DNA from: JBBQXH01 sp963710975
GTDB taxonomy: Bacteria; Actinomycetota; Thermoleophilia; Gaiellales; Gaiellaceae
Length of the DNA stretch: 64,000 bases
Direction of reading: 5' to 3'
Assembly (NCBI GenBank): GCA_963710975.1
Contig: CAVQCG010000005.1
Span: 1 to 64,000, forward strand
How positions within the stretch are numbered: the stretch's first letter is position 1; each line of letters begins with the position of its first letter. The notes under the pieces are model-generated. The model saw only the letters and a list, made by a program, of their open reading frames with translations. It did no database searches and was not told the DNA's origin. Shown one piece after another: positions 27,404 through 35,343 of this stretch. The translations under genes were made by a program, and so were the position numbers.

Positions 27404-28049
27404 GTCCGGAATGGGTGGCAGGTCCATGCCGCCTTCCTCGTCGGCACCGACAGGCGTCTAATCTCGGGCCGTTCAGGGCCCTGGCTGGGCGTCGGAACTC
27501 CCTGTCCCGCGCGCCCAGTGCCGCGTTCGAGCGATCTCCGGAATCCCGCGCAATCTCCGCCCCGCAGGCGCATTTCGTCTCGCAGCCAGCGGACAGACGC
27601 GCGTTCTCCGATCAGAGATCGGTCATCAAAACCGGGGTTGCAGGTTCGAGTCCCGCCTGCCCTGTACCACATGTCTCGGCGGAAACCCGCTTGGTGAGCG
27701 GGTTCTTGCCACACGGACGGCAGAGCAGTGAGTCCGCACCACATCGCAGACGGACACCCAAACCGGGCTAGGGACCATCGCACAACCATCGCGCACCGTT
27801 TGCTGGCCAGCTCGCGCCAGATGAAGTGCTTCCTGAGAATCCTTCGTGACCGCTGGCCACCCGATAGGCCGATCGGCACATGATCCGTCAGCCGCCAGGG
27901 AAGGGGCGGCTCTCCACTCTCGAGGGAAGTAGGGAGGCGCTTCTCGCTCGTTTCTTGCCGCACCGCCGCAGGTGAGTCGTCAGTCTGCATGGTCGTCGCT
28001 CATCGCCGCGGCCGCACAGCTTTGGTCGTGGTCGGTCTAGAGTCGCGGC
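27404..28049. other. 646 bp spacer containing att copy 3
   Basis: Apart from the tRNA-Trp remnant at 27626-27665, no coding frame is convincing. The last 30 bases are the leader of the amidase gene, without a strong ribosome site. Confidence 0.45.
27626..27665 (+). other. tRNA-Trp 3' remnant (att copy 3)
   Basis: TCAAAACCGGGG, then TTGCAGGTTCGAGTCCCGCC and TGCCCTGT: the same tRNA-Trp segment with one T-arm substitution and one G fewer. It shares CAGAGATCGG just upstream with copy 2. It closes the second putative segment (26125-27665). Confidence 0.82.
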
Positions 28050-29184
28050 ATGAGCATCTTTCTGGCACGTCCGGAGCGGGTCGGTGAGGGCATCCGCCTG
28101 GCCGTGAAGGACCTTTTCGACACGGCGGGTCTGCGCACCACCTACGGTTCGATCCTCTTCGCCGACCATGTGCCTAAGCGTTCCGCCGAGGCGGTCGTCC
28201 GGCTGGAGACGGCCGGCTACGTGAACGTCGGCAAGACGAACCTGCATGAGTTTGCCTACGGCGTCACGAGCTACAACCCGCACTTCGGCGAAGTCCAGAA
28301 CCCGCTAGCTCCGGACCGGACGGCCGGCGGGTCAAGCGCTGGCTCCGGGGCGGCGCTCGCCGCGGGCCTCGCCGAGGCAGCGCTCGGCTCGGATTCGGGC
28401 GGCTCGATCCGAATCCCGGCCGCCTGCTGCGGCGTCGTGGGCTTCAAGCCGAGCCGAGGCCTCGTGCCGCTCGAGGGCTGCTTCCCGCTCGCGCCCAGCT
28501 TCGATCACGCCGGTCCGATGGGGCGCGATGTCGAGACGTGCGTGCGCATGGTGGAGGCGCTCGCGCCTGGGTTCGAACGCGTTGAGCTGGGCTCGCTCGA
28601 CGAGCTCGAGGTTGGGGTCGCCTGGGTGCGAGCTCGCCGAGCCATTGGTGCGGGCCCGCGTCCAGCGTGCGGCAGAGTTCTTCCCACGCCGTCGTGCCGT
28701 TGCGTTCCCGTTCCCGGAGGGGGTCGGGGCGGTGTTCATGCGCGAGGTTGCCCAGTCGCACCGCGGGCTCTTCCCCGAGCACGCCGACGCCTACGGCGAG
28801 AATGTGCGGGCGAAGCTCGAGCGCTGCCTGAAGGTGACGGACGCGGAGTTCGAGACCGCGCTGTGCCGCCTGGACGAATACCGGAGGAGGGCAACGGAGG
28901 CAGTCGAGGGCGTCGACCTGCTCGTCACGCCGACGTTGGCCTTCGTCGCTCCGCCCGCCATCCGGGACGACCTCGAGATCCGCGATGCGGTGATCCGCTT
29001 CACCTACCCGTTCAACGCGCTCGGCTGGCCGGCGCTCGCGCTGCCCTGCGGCCCGGCTGACGACGGGCTCCCCGCCTCCGTCCAGCTTGTGGCGCCTACC
29101 GGCGAAGACGCTCGCGTACTCGCCGCCGGCTCCTTACTCGAGCTTGGGCTAGTAGCACAGGTTCGGGGAGGTGCCGACGGGTGA
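28050..29184 (+). CDS. amidase (amidase-signature family), one frame break
   Basis: Starts at ATG 28050. The amidase-signature triad is present in the first half: Lys in IRLAVKDLFDTAG, cis-Ser in TAGGSSAGSGAALAAGL and nucleophile Ser in GSDSGGSIRIPAACCG. Near 28630 the frame shifts by one. The second half continues as ELAEPLVRARVQRAAEFFP, HADAYGENVRAKLERCL, GVDLLVTPTLAFVAPP and NALGWPALALPCGPADDGLPASVQLVAP, ending at TGA 29184. The total is about 378 codons, short for the family because the N-terminus begins close to the Lys motif. It hydrolyses an amide to acid plus ammonia and opens the amide-catabolism region. Confidence 0.85.
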
Positions 29185-29519
29185 ACGTCGTCTCGTGAAC
29201 AGACCCGCTCCTCGCAAGCGGCGGCCTCGGCATCGACCCAGGCACGCACCGACCCGAATTGACGGTAGGAGTGAGCATTCCCTGTGAGCTAGGCCTTCTG
29301 TGTGCCTATTTCGACAACTGTCGCGCATGTAGCTTTGATGAGCTGATCGTTCGACCTCCTCCTGTCAATGACCTCCGATCGGCGACTGGTCGCAAGACCC
29401 ACCGCCTGGTGTCCTTGCTCCTGGACGCTGACTCTAGGCGTAAACCGACGACTCTCGGAACGGTGTGTCTCCCTGCGCTCGAGAGTCCTGACGTTTCGGA
29501 TGATCATGTAACCCCTTCC
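29185..29519. other. 335 bp spacer, nothing recognised
   Basis: Lies between the amidase stop and the GcvT remnant. No coding frame, repeat or RNA signature could be supported. Confidence 0.4.
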
Positions 29520-29525
29520 CTCGTA

Positions 29526-29705
29526 ACGAGTGGCTCGTTCTCGTCCACCTTCGGTCGAGGTGTGGGCATGGCCTACGTGCGGCCGAACTACGCCATTCCC
29601 GGTATCACGGTGACCGTGTGCACGGCGCATGGCAAACGCTCGGGGACGGTGTCCACCATGCCGCTCTACGACCCCGGCGACGTCCGAACGCGCACCACAG
29701 AGTAG
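29526..29705 (+). pseudogene. C-terminal remnant of a GcvT-like gene
   Basis: About 60 codons in one frame, VTSGSFSSTFGRGVGMAYVRP through AIPGITVTVCTAHGKRSGTV to MPLYDPGDVRTRTTE and a TAG stop. It matches, residue for residue over most of its length, the C-terminus of the GcvT-like gene at 49738-50859 on the other strand. At the DNA level the two also agree at most positions. The rest of the gene is absent. It is therefore a leftover of a duplication, inversion or earlier copy of the methyl-transfer module. Confidence 0.8.
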
Positions 29706-29810
29706 ATGGTCGGGCGTACCGTGCTACGTGAGGCAGTGGCTCAGATCTCCTAGCACTTCGCCCGCAGCTGAAAACGGGACTCTGTCCGCCTCAAGGCATT
29801 TTACCGCCGG

Positions 29811-30780
29811 CTACGCGTACATCTCCAAGAATTGCTTCGGTATCTCAACCCCAACCGTATATTGAATGCGGTGAACTGGAATCATTTGGAATACGCTCAC
29901 TCGAACATCCGGATTCACACACAGATGCATATAAGCCTCCTTCTGCGGAACCTGATATTCACTCGTCATCATGTCAAAGAGATCTAGCATGGCCATCCTC
30001 ACGGCATCTTCGAGAGGCCGGTAGCTCGCGACGCATACCCATGAGTCCGGCTTCTCGATACGAGGATTTCGAAGTCTCTTCTTCTTGATCACCTCACATG
30101 ACAGCGTGACCTCTGCGCGGGTCTCATCTGCGATTCCATAGAACTCCGTATCCGCCTGCGACCCGTGGACGTCGCCTACAAAGAGAAGGCCTCCATCGTG
30201 ATAGCAGTTCAGGTAGATCGTGCTTCCCTCGCGAATTTCACGGCAGTCCATGTTCCCGCCCCACGAGCCTTGCCCGACTAGGCTGGCCTCCGTTTCGCGG
30301 TCAGGAGCCGTTCCGATCGTGCCGATGAAAGGCTGCAGATCCCAACTCACTCGGTCGCTCAGAAGTCCGCGGCCATCTCGTGTCGTTCCGCTAGGGCCCG
30401 GCTCGTGCCGAATGATGTGCGTGTAGGGGCCTCGGCAGTCACTCCAGCGATAGGAGTCGCTGAGCGGGCCGACGTCTGGCACGAAGCACGTCACTCCTTG
30501 AGGATCCACTTCGATCTTCTCGATGTGCACAGCAAGGACATCTCCCTCGCAGGCACCCGAAACGTGAATCGGGCCCGCGCAGGGATTCAACTCTGGCGGC
30601 TGTCGGGCAAGCTCCGGCACATCTGCGGGTATCGGGAGTTGATCTGCGGAACGGATCCGACCGGCGAGGGCGTCTTCCGTCTCGAGTACGAAAAGACTCT
30701 CCCGGTTGGACATGGATCACAGGCGGCAGGTCATGGCCAATGAGAAACTGCATCGCCTGCTCGCGTGGAACGCGCGGCAT
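29811..30780 (-). CDS. acetamidase/formamidase family protein, one frame break
   Basis: Reading begins at ATG 30780 or 30753 (MQFLIGHDLPPVIHVQPGESF) and shifts by one at a T-run near 30690. It continues VLETEDALAGRI, GPIHVSGACEGDVLAVHIEKIEV, GTIGTAPDRE, GQGSWGGNMDCREIREGSTIYLNCYHDGGLLFVGDVHGSQADTEFYG and ends EIPKQFLEMYA. These are the conserved blocks of the FmdA/AmdA family, which hydrolyses formamide or acetamide to the acid and ammonia. One T too many restores the frame, so an assembly error is plausible. It is last in a minus-strand run with two AhpD-like genes, a deacetylase and a nitrilase. Confidence 0.85.
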
Positions 30781-30983
30781 TTCGAGGTTGCCTGCTTCTC
30801 CGATCGGGCATCCGGATCACTCCTTCCCTATCCCACACGACAAAGTCCACACGCCTGAGCACATCCCAAACGTAAGACGCGTCCAAGTCCAGTCCCCGGC
30901 TTGTCCCACCGAGGGTTCCCGTACGTCCGTCTCCGCCCCTTTCCGTGAGTCCCTGCACGCACGGGGGCGGCGCAACCCGGCTA

Positions 30984-31550
30984 TCACGTGCTAGGCTCGC
31001 GGGTCTTCATCGGTACCGCACAGAAGCCCTGCGCTTCGATATGAAGAGCGTGATGGAATTTACTGAAGAAGTTCTCAACCGCGACCGTGAAGGTCAGTTC
31101 GATAATCTCGCTCTCCGAGAAGACACCCTCTATGTTCTCAAATAGCTCGTCGCTGACATCCTCCGAGCTGAGCGTGATGCAGTCGGCGTACTGCAACGCC
31201 AGTCGCTCAACGTCGGAATACTCAGAACTCGTCTCGTAGCTGAGTATGTCGCGGATTTTTGCCTCGCTCAGTCCACCATCGATCCCGATAGCACCATGGA
31301 GATCTGCGCAGAACGGACAGTCATTCAGAAGGGCAATTCGAATCCTGATCAGCGATTTCAGAGCAAGAGGCAGCGCTATCGTCTCTCCGTAGCCTGCGGC
31401 AACTGCCTTCATTGTCTTTAGCACGGGGACGTTGTACGCATACAGCTTGGTATTGTTCAGCACATATCCGTATCGCTTCTCATCGAGCTCGTAGTACACG
31501 ACGGCATCGTCGGGTGCAGCGCTCTTTTCAATCGATCTCAGCCTCGCCAT
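30984..31550 (-). CDS. AhpD-like carboxymuconolactone decarboxylase-family protein
   Basis: 188 residues from ATG 31550 (AAGGA upstream). The redox motif of the AhpD/CMD fold is intact: Cys78 and Cys81 in NDCPFCADLH, with His85. The C-terminal part has ERLALQYADCITLSSEDVSDELFENI and ELTFTVAVENFFSKFHHALHIEAQGFC. Relatives act as alkylhydroperoxidases or thiol-disulfide enzymes; catabolic operons often carry one. It is a tandem paralogue of the next gene upstream (31597-32218), with the same C-terminal block. The base composition is visibly less GC-rich than in the flanking chromosomal genes. Confidence 0.85.
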   Translation of the reverse strand: MARLRSIEKSAAPDDAVVYYELDEKRYGYVLNNTKLYAYNVPVLKTMKAVAAGYGETIALPLALKSLIRIRIALLNDCPFCADLHGAIGIDGGLSEAKIRDILSYETSSEYSDVERLALQYADCITLSSEDVSDELFENIEGVFSESEIIELTFTVAVENFFSKFHHALHIEAQGFCAVPMKTREPST

Positions 31551-31596
31551 CACGTATTCCTTCCAGCTTCTCCCATTCAACAGATACGTAGCCTCA

Positions 31597-32218
31597 CTAG
31601 CACCGGCGAACCAGAGCGGGCCGCCTCCCGAGGTCGCCTATGACTTCGCCCCTTGCGTCGCCAGGAGTCGTGTGTTCGGGGGGGACGATGCAGAACCCTT
31701 GGGCGTCGATTCGGAATGCACGATTGAACCGACTATAGAAATTCTCCAACGCTATCCACGCAGTGAGCGCGACCAGTTCTCCGTCACTCAGCGTTTTCCT
31801 GTACCCTTTCGAATAGTTCGTCGGAAACGTTGTATTCGTCACGTGTCATGCCCTCGGCGTAATCAATGACATCTCGCTCGGCTTCGGAAAAGGCATCACT
31901 GCTTGACCAGGCGCCTACCTCCTGGAGCTTGCGGAACCCGTCCTCTTCTCGCAGCAGCCCGGCTGCGTTCAGATCCATTCAGAATGGGCATCCCACGATC
32001 TGAGCCACGCGGAGTCTCGCGAGCGACACCAAGTCGTTCGAGAGGTTCCTCTCAGCGAGGACGCTGTGCAATTCACGGAGAGGCTTGAGCAGCTCGGGTA
32101 CGTGGGCGTAGATCCGCGTCGTGTTTAACACGTCGCCGTAGGACGCAATATCCTCCGCAAGAACTGCGGCTTGTTCAGCAGTTGCCGTCTTAGCGCTGAC
32201 TTCCTTCAAGCGTGGCAC
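31597..32218 (-). CDS. AhpD-like protein with TGA in place of the second Cys of CxxC, plus one frame break
   Basis: Starts at GTG 32218 (MPRLKEVSAKTATAEQAAVL). Codons 77-80 read Cys-Pro-Phe-TGA where the paralogue has CPFC, so the in-frame TGA (31979-31981) sits exactly at the resolving/peroxidatic cysteine. The frame continues as MDLNAAGLLREEDGF, AERDVIDYAEGMTRDEYNVSDELFERV. A one-base shift near 31800 follows, then KTLSDGELVALTAWIALENFYSRFNRAFRIDAQGFC. Either UGA encodes selenocysteine, as known for some AhpD-like proteins, or the gene is dead; the separate frameshift favours decay unless it is an assembly error. It is in a run with the first AhpD-like gene, 46 bp away. Confidence 0.7.
31954..31966 (-). 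other. small hairpin 12 nt after the in-frame TGA (SECIS-like position)
   Basis: On the minus strand GCAGC, loop CGG, GCTGC. Bacterial SECIS elements lie in the coding sequence directly after UGA, with the upper stem about 11 nt downstream and a G in the apical loop. Position and loop G fit, but a 5-bp GC-rich stem is easily found by chance in this genome. Confidence 0.25.
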
Positions 32219-32345
32219 AGTCCCTCTACCCTCCCCTACTCGGAATACGACAGACAGACCCGGCTTGTGTTGACCCAGTCCATCGGGCCCGAGCCCGCCA
32301 GGAATGCAGAGAGCTCGGGCCCAGTGGTGGTCGCCGTTGATTCGC

Positions 32346-33266
32346 TCAGCGCCAGCCCGAACCCACTGGTGCTGGCTCGACGCCTCGAGCATCTTCGAGT
32401 TCCATCAGTCGCCTGTCCTCGTCATCATCAACCCACGCGTGGGCGATCTCCTCACACGTTGCAAACCAGACTCCGTCCTTCGACCTGATGTAGTCAACCA
32501 GGCGCTCGAAGAACATGATGTGATGGGCCTGGCCGATGATCTGCGGATGAACCGCCACCGCGTAGCAGGCGTGTTCAACCCGTTCATAGCCGTAGTCGAA
32601 GATGTCCTTCCACCGCCGGAAGATCGTCTCCGTATCCTGCTGCCCGGGCTGAATGCCTCCGACGTAGGCAAGCGGCGGGAAGTCATCGAGATACCAGTTC
32701 GTTGGGATCTCAAGGACGTTGCTAGCCTTTCCAGCTACGCAGCCCTGTTCCCATCGGACCTGCCAGCGCTGAGGATGGTACGGGACTAGGTCGCGAGCCA
32801 TCAGACTCGAGTCATAGATGAACTCGAACTCCTCGACGAGATCGAGCGTAGCATCTGAGTAATCCCAGTACGGCGATCGATATCCAACCGGTCGCATGCC
32901 CAACTGTCGATCAAATGTCTCGAGCGCAAGCTCGATCAGGCGCCGCTCGGTCGCGGCGTCAATCTTTGTCGGATTTTCGTGGTAGTACCCGTGATGCCCG
33001 AACTCGTGGCCCTGTGCCTGCACTTCCCTACAGATGTCAGGAAATGTATCGATGGTATGGCCCGGCGTGAAAAAGGTGGTCTTGATGTCGTATTTGCCGT
33101 ACAGTTCAAGAAGCCTCGGAACACCGACCTTCGCGCCGAACTCCCCTCGAGCCATCATGGCTGGGGACGGCATGTTGAATGCTCCGAGCCAGAGACTCTG
33201 TGCATCGAAGTCGACGCCGAGGTTGACAGCGATCCGCTTGCCGGCTGGCATTTCAATATGGCCCAT
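32346..33266 (-). CDS. polysaccharide deacetylase-family protein (PuuE allantoinase / PgdA-like)
   Basis: 306 residues from ATG 33266 with AAGGAGGCGG upstream. It is a cytoplasmic NodB-type domain without a signal peptide: Asp19-Phe-Asp21 (NLGVDFDAQS), metal-site His91/His92/His96 (GHEFGHHGYYHENP), and RSPYWDYSDATLDLVEE, with a late catalytic His in AVAVHPQIIGQ. This circular-permutation-like subgroup contains the bacterial allantoinase PuuE and HpPgdA, so a cyclic amide or ureide is a better candidate substrate than a wall glycan, given its amide-hydrolase neighbours. It is intact, between the nitrilase and the AhpD-like genes. Confidence 0.85.
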   Translation of the reverse strand: MGHIEMPAGKRIAVNLGVDFDAQSLWLGAFNMPSPAMMARGEFGAKVGVPRLLELYGKYDIKTTFFTPGHTIDTFPDICREVQAQGHEFGHHGYYHENPTKIDAATERRLIELALETFDRQLGMRPVGYRSPYWDYSDATLDLVEEFEFIYDSSLMARDLVPYHPQRWQVRWEQGCVAGKASNVLEIPTNWYLDDFPPLAYVGGIQPGQQDTETIFRRWKDIFDYGYERVEHACYAVAVHPQIIGQAHHIMFFERLVDYIRSKDGVWFATCEEIAHAWVDDDEDRRLMELEDARGVEPAPVGSGWR

Positions 33267-33345
33267 AGGTAACCGCCTCCTTGCTTGTGGCTCTCAATCG
33301 CCGAAAGAGACTGCCATTCTCCATTGTCGCAACCTAACCGTTCAT

Positions 33346-34230
33346 TTAGGAAGTTGGCACCGTGAGATGAGAAGGCCACGTTGCGTACACGCCAGCACGC
33401 CGTCGCCGGTCGCGGTACGTCGGCGCAGCACCCGTTTCACGATTCTCATAGAGCTTGTCGATGTCGACCTCGGCCCGTACCACCATCTCTACGTTCGTGT
33501 CGGCTTGGGCAGCGATCCCAGCCGGCGTCCAAAGCGTGTCGCACGGCGTGAGCACAGAGCTCTGCGCCCATCCGTTCGGAAGGGGAGCCCCAGGCTGGCC
33601 TCCGGTGCAGCAATGGACGAAATAGACCTGGTTCTCCACGCACCGCGCCTGAGCACAGTGGCGCACGCGCCAGAATCCAAACTCAGTGAAAGTGAATGAT
33701 GGGCAGAGAATTATCTCCGCGCCCTGTTCAGCTAACGCGGATGCCGCCTCCGGAATCTCCGCCTCGTAGCAAATATTGAACCCCACCCGGGCAAACGGAA
33801 GATCGAAGACCTCGAGAGCATCGCCTTCCTCGGTCTGCCATTCACTCTCAGCCGGGAAAATATGGGTCTTTACGTGAATCTGAAACGTGCCGTCTGGGTC
33901 GAACAGATGACCCACATTCACGTAACGGCCATCGTGTTTCATCAGATGCGATCCGCCGACGATGTACTGGGATCGCTCCTTGGCCTCCCGTTGGAAGAAC
34001 GACCGATAATCGTTTGTGAATTTATCCACCCTCGTGAGTTCGGAGACCGGCGTCTCTTTCCAATCCGCGAAGGTCGTGAACAATTCCACTGTGAACAACT
34101 CGGGGAAGAGCACAAGATCCGCATCTCGCGCCTGATCCAACAAGCCGCGTACGTGGCCTGCGAACTCGTCAAACCCGGCTACCGGCCGTACTGCAAAGTT
34201 GCAGGCTGCAATCTTGACGTTTCGTGCCAT
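33346..34230 (-). CDS. carbon-nitrogen hydrolase (nitrilase superfamily)
   Basis: 294 residues from ATG 34230 (GGGAGCG upstream). The catalytic triad is visible: Glu44 (LVLFPELFT), Lys121 (HVKTHIFPAE) and Cys154 (GFNICYEAEIPE), with the second Glu of newer models in the same helix. The sequence resembles N-carbamoyl-amino-acid or omega-amide hydrolases, releasing ammonia from a C-N bond. It is probably first in the minus-strand run down to the formamidase, and divergent from the N-carbamoylsarcosine amidase-like operon across a 421 bp control region. Confidence 0.9.
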   Translation of the reverse strand: MARNVKIAACNFAVRPVAGFDEFAGHVRGLLDQARDADLVLFPELFTVELFTTFADWKETPVSELTRVDKFTNDYRSFFQREAKERSQYIVGGSHLMKHDGRYVNVGHLFDPDGTFQIHVKTHIFPAESEWQTEEGDALEVFDLPFARVGFNICYEAEIPEAASALAEQGAEIILCPSFTFTEFGFWRVRHCAQARCVENQVYFVHCCTGGQPGAPLPNGWAQSSVLTPCDTLWTPAGIAAQADTNVEMVVRAEVDIDKLYENRETGAAPTYRDRRRRAGVYATWPSHLTVPTS

Positions 34231-34651
34231 CTATCGCTCCCTTCTTCCCTCTCGTTTATTTGTATCCGGCAGAGCCGCCTTCATGTCGCCGTGCTGTCCT
34301 CACTCGGCGCTTCAATGCGTCTTGCTCGCTCGGTTCGTTGGAGCGCCTCACCACGGCGCTTCGAATATGAGTCCGCCGCAATTGCGAAGCTCCGCGGACC
34401 TCCGACACTAGCCCGTCGCGAGCGGACACTTTACTCCCATCTGAAACACGTCTGCAAGCGGAGTCCGGCACTCTGACCGGCTGGCCGAGGCCGGAAGGTA
34501 AGCCGGCCCGCGTGGCATGGTTCCGTCGATCTGAGACTGGGTTGAGACAGTCGGGCACCAGTATTTTGAGTCGTTGACCTCGTGCCGAACGTGTGAGAAA
34601 CTCGCTCACTAGGCGAGCGTTGCGCTCATAATATGACACCGGGGAGAGTAT
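34231..34651. other. divergent control region between two amide-catabolism operons
   Basis: No protein-coding frame is supported. It holds the starts of both operons, an inverted repeat at 34601-34617, a CATAAT box at 34627-34632 that could serve as a -10 element, and GGGGAGAG (34641-34648) as the ribosome site of the plus-strand gene. Confidence 0.5.
34601..34617. promoter_or_regulatory. inverted repeat, possible operator
   Basis: CTCGC-tcactag-GCGAG, immediately upstream of a CATAAT box and 35 bp before the start of the amidohydrolase gene. The place is right for a regulator such as the IclR protein encoded at the end of the same operon; that link is inference. Confidence 0.35.
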
Positions 34652-35317
34652 ATGACTGAGGATCTCTATGAGGTTGCGGGGTACGGCGAGCGTGAGGTCG
34701 GGTTCGGCGAGCGGCCCGCTGTGCTCGTCGTCGACTTCCAGAACGCAGTCACGAGGCCAGAGGCACCGATGGGTAAGTCGGAGCTGGTCGCGTCCGCGGT
34801 GGCCGAGACCGCGAAACTGTTGGAGTTCGCACGGGACGCAGGAGTTCCGGTGATCTTTTGCGCGACCTACTTCCGCCGCGATCGCAGCGACATGCTGCCG
34901 TGGAAGATCACGGCGATGAACGAATGGATCGAGGGCTCCTGGGAGGCTGAGGTCGATTCTCGGCTCTGGCAGGACGGGGACTTCCTGGTCTGCAAGAAGG
35001 CGCCCTCGATCTTCTTTGGGACGCCGGTGACGACGCTGCTCAACCAACACACGGTGGACACCGTGATTCTCACGGGCGCGAACACGAGCGGCTGTATCCG
35101 CGCCTCGACAATCGACAGCTTCTCGCACGGCTACCGGACGATCCTCCCGCGCGAATGCGTCGCCGACCAAGCCATCGGCCCGCACGAGGCGAATCTGCGG
35201 GACGTCGGGATCCGATACGCCGATGTCGTGCCGACCGCCCTCGTCGTCGACTATCTCCGTGGACTCACGGACTCAGGCGGCCGCCGCCGAAGCGCGTCCG
35301 TCGCAGGCTCCCGCTAG
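34652..35317 (+). CDS. isochorismatase-fold amidohydrolase, N-carbamoylsarcosine amidase-like
   Basis: 221 residues from ATG 34652 (GGGGAGAG upstream). The cysteine-hydrolase triad is clear: Asp28 (AVLVVDFQNAV), Lys116 (LVCKKAPSIFFGT) and Cys148 (TGANTSGCIRAS, with the cis-peptide region before it). The N-terminus and the FFGTPVTTLL segment are like N-carbamoylsarcosine amidohydrolase, which releases sarcosine, CO2 and ammonia. It is followed 26 bp later by hyuB and then hyuA, which would make N-carbamoylsarcosine from N-methylhydantoin, so the context supports this reading over other isochorismatase-fold activities. Confidence 0.85.
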   Translation: MTEDLYEVAGYGEREVGFGERPAVLVVDFQNAVTRPEAPMGKSELVASAVAETAKLLEFARDAGVPVIFCATYFRRDRSDMLPWKITAMNEWIEGSWEAEVDSRLWQDGDFLVCKKAPSIFFGTPVTTLLNQHTVDTVILTGANTSGCIRASTIDSFSHGYRTILPRECVADQAIGPHEANLRDVGIRYADVVPTALVVDYLRGLTDSGGRRRSASVAGSR

Positions 35318-35343
35318 GGCGAACGACTGTCCAGGAGGAAGGC

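Noticed and set aside
18600..27665. Integrase or other mobility gene of the tRNA-Trp element
   Set aside because: I looked for tyrosine-recombinase (R..HxxR..Y) and relaxase-like sequences in all frames and saw none; the element is called from the repeats only.
34256..35185. 309-codon minus-strand open frame over the amide operon control region
   Set aside because: Antisense to the amidohydrolase gene whose catalytic triad is intact; no ribosome site or family.
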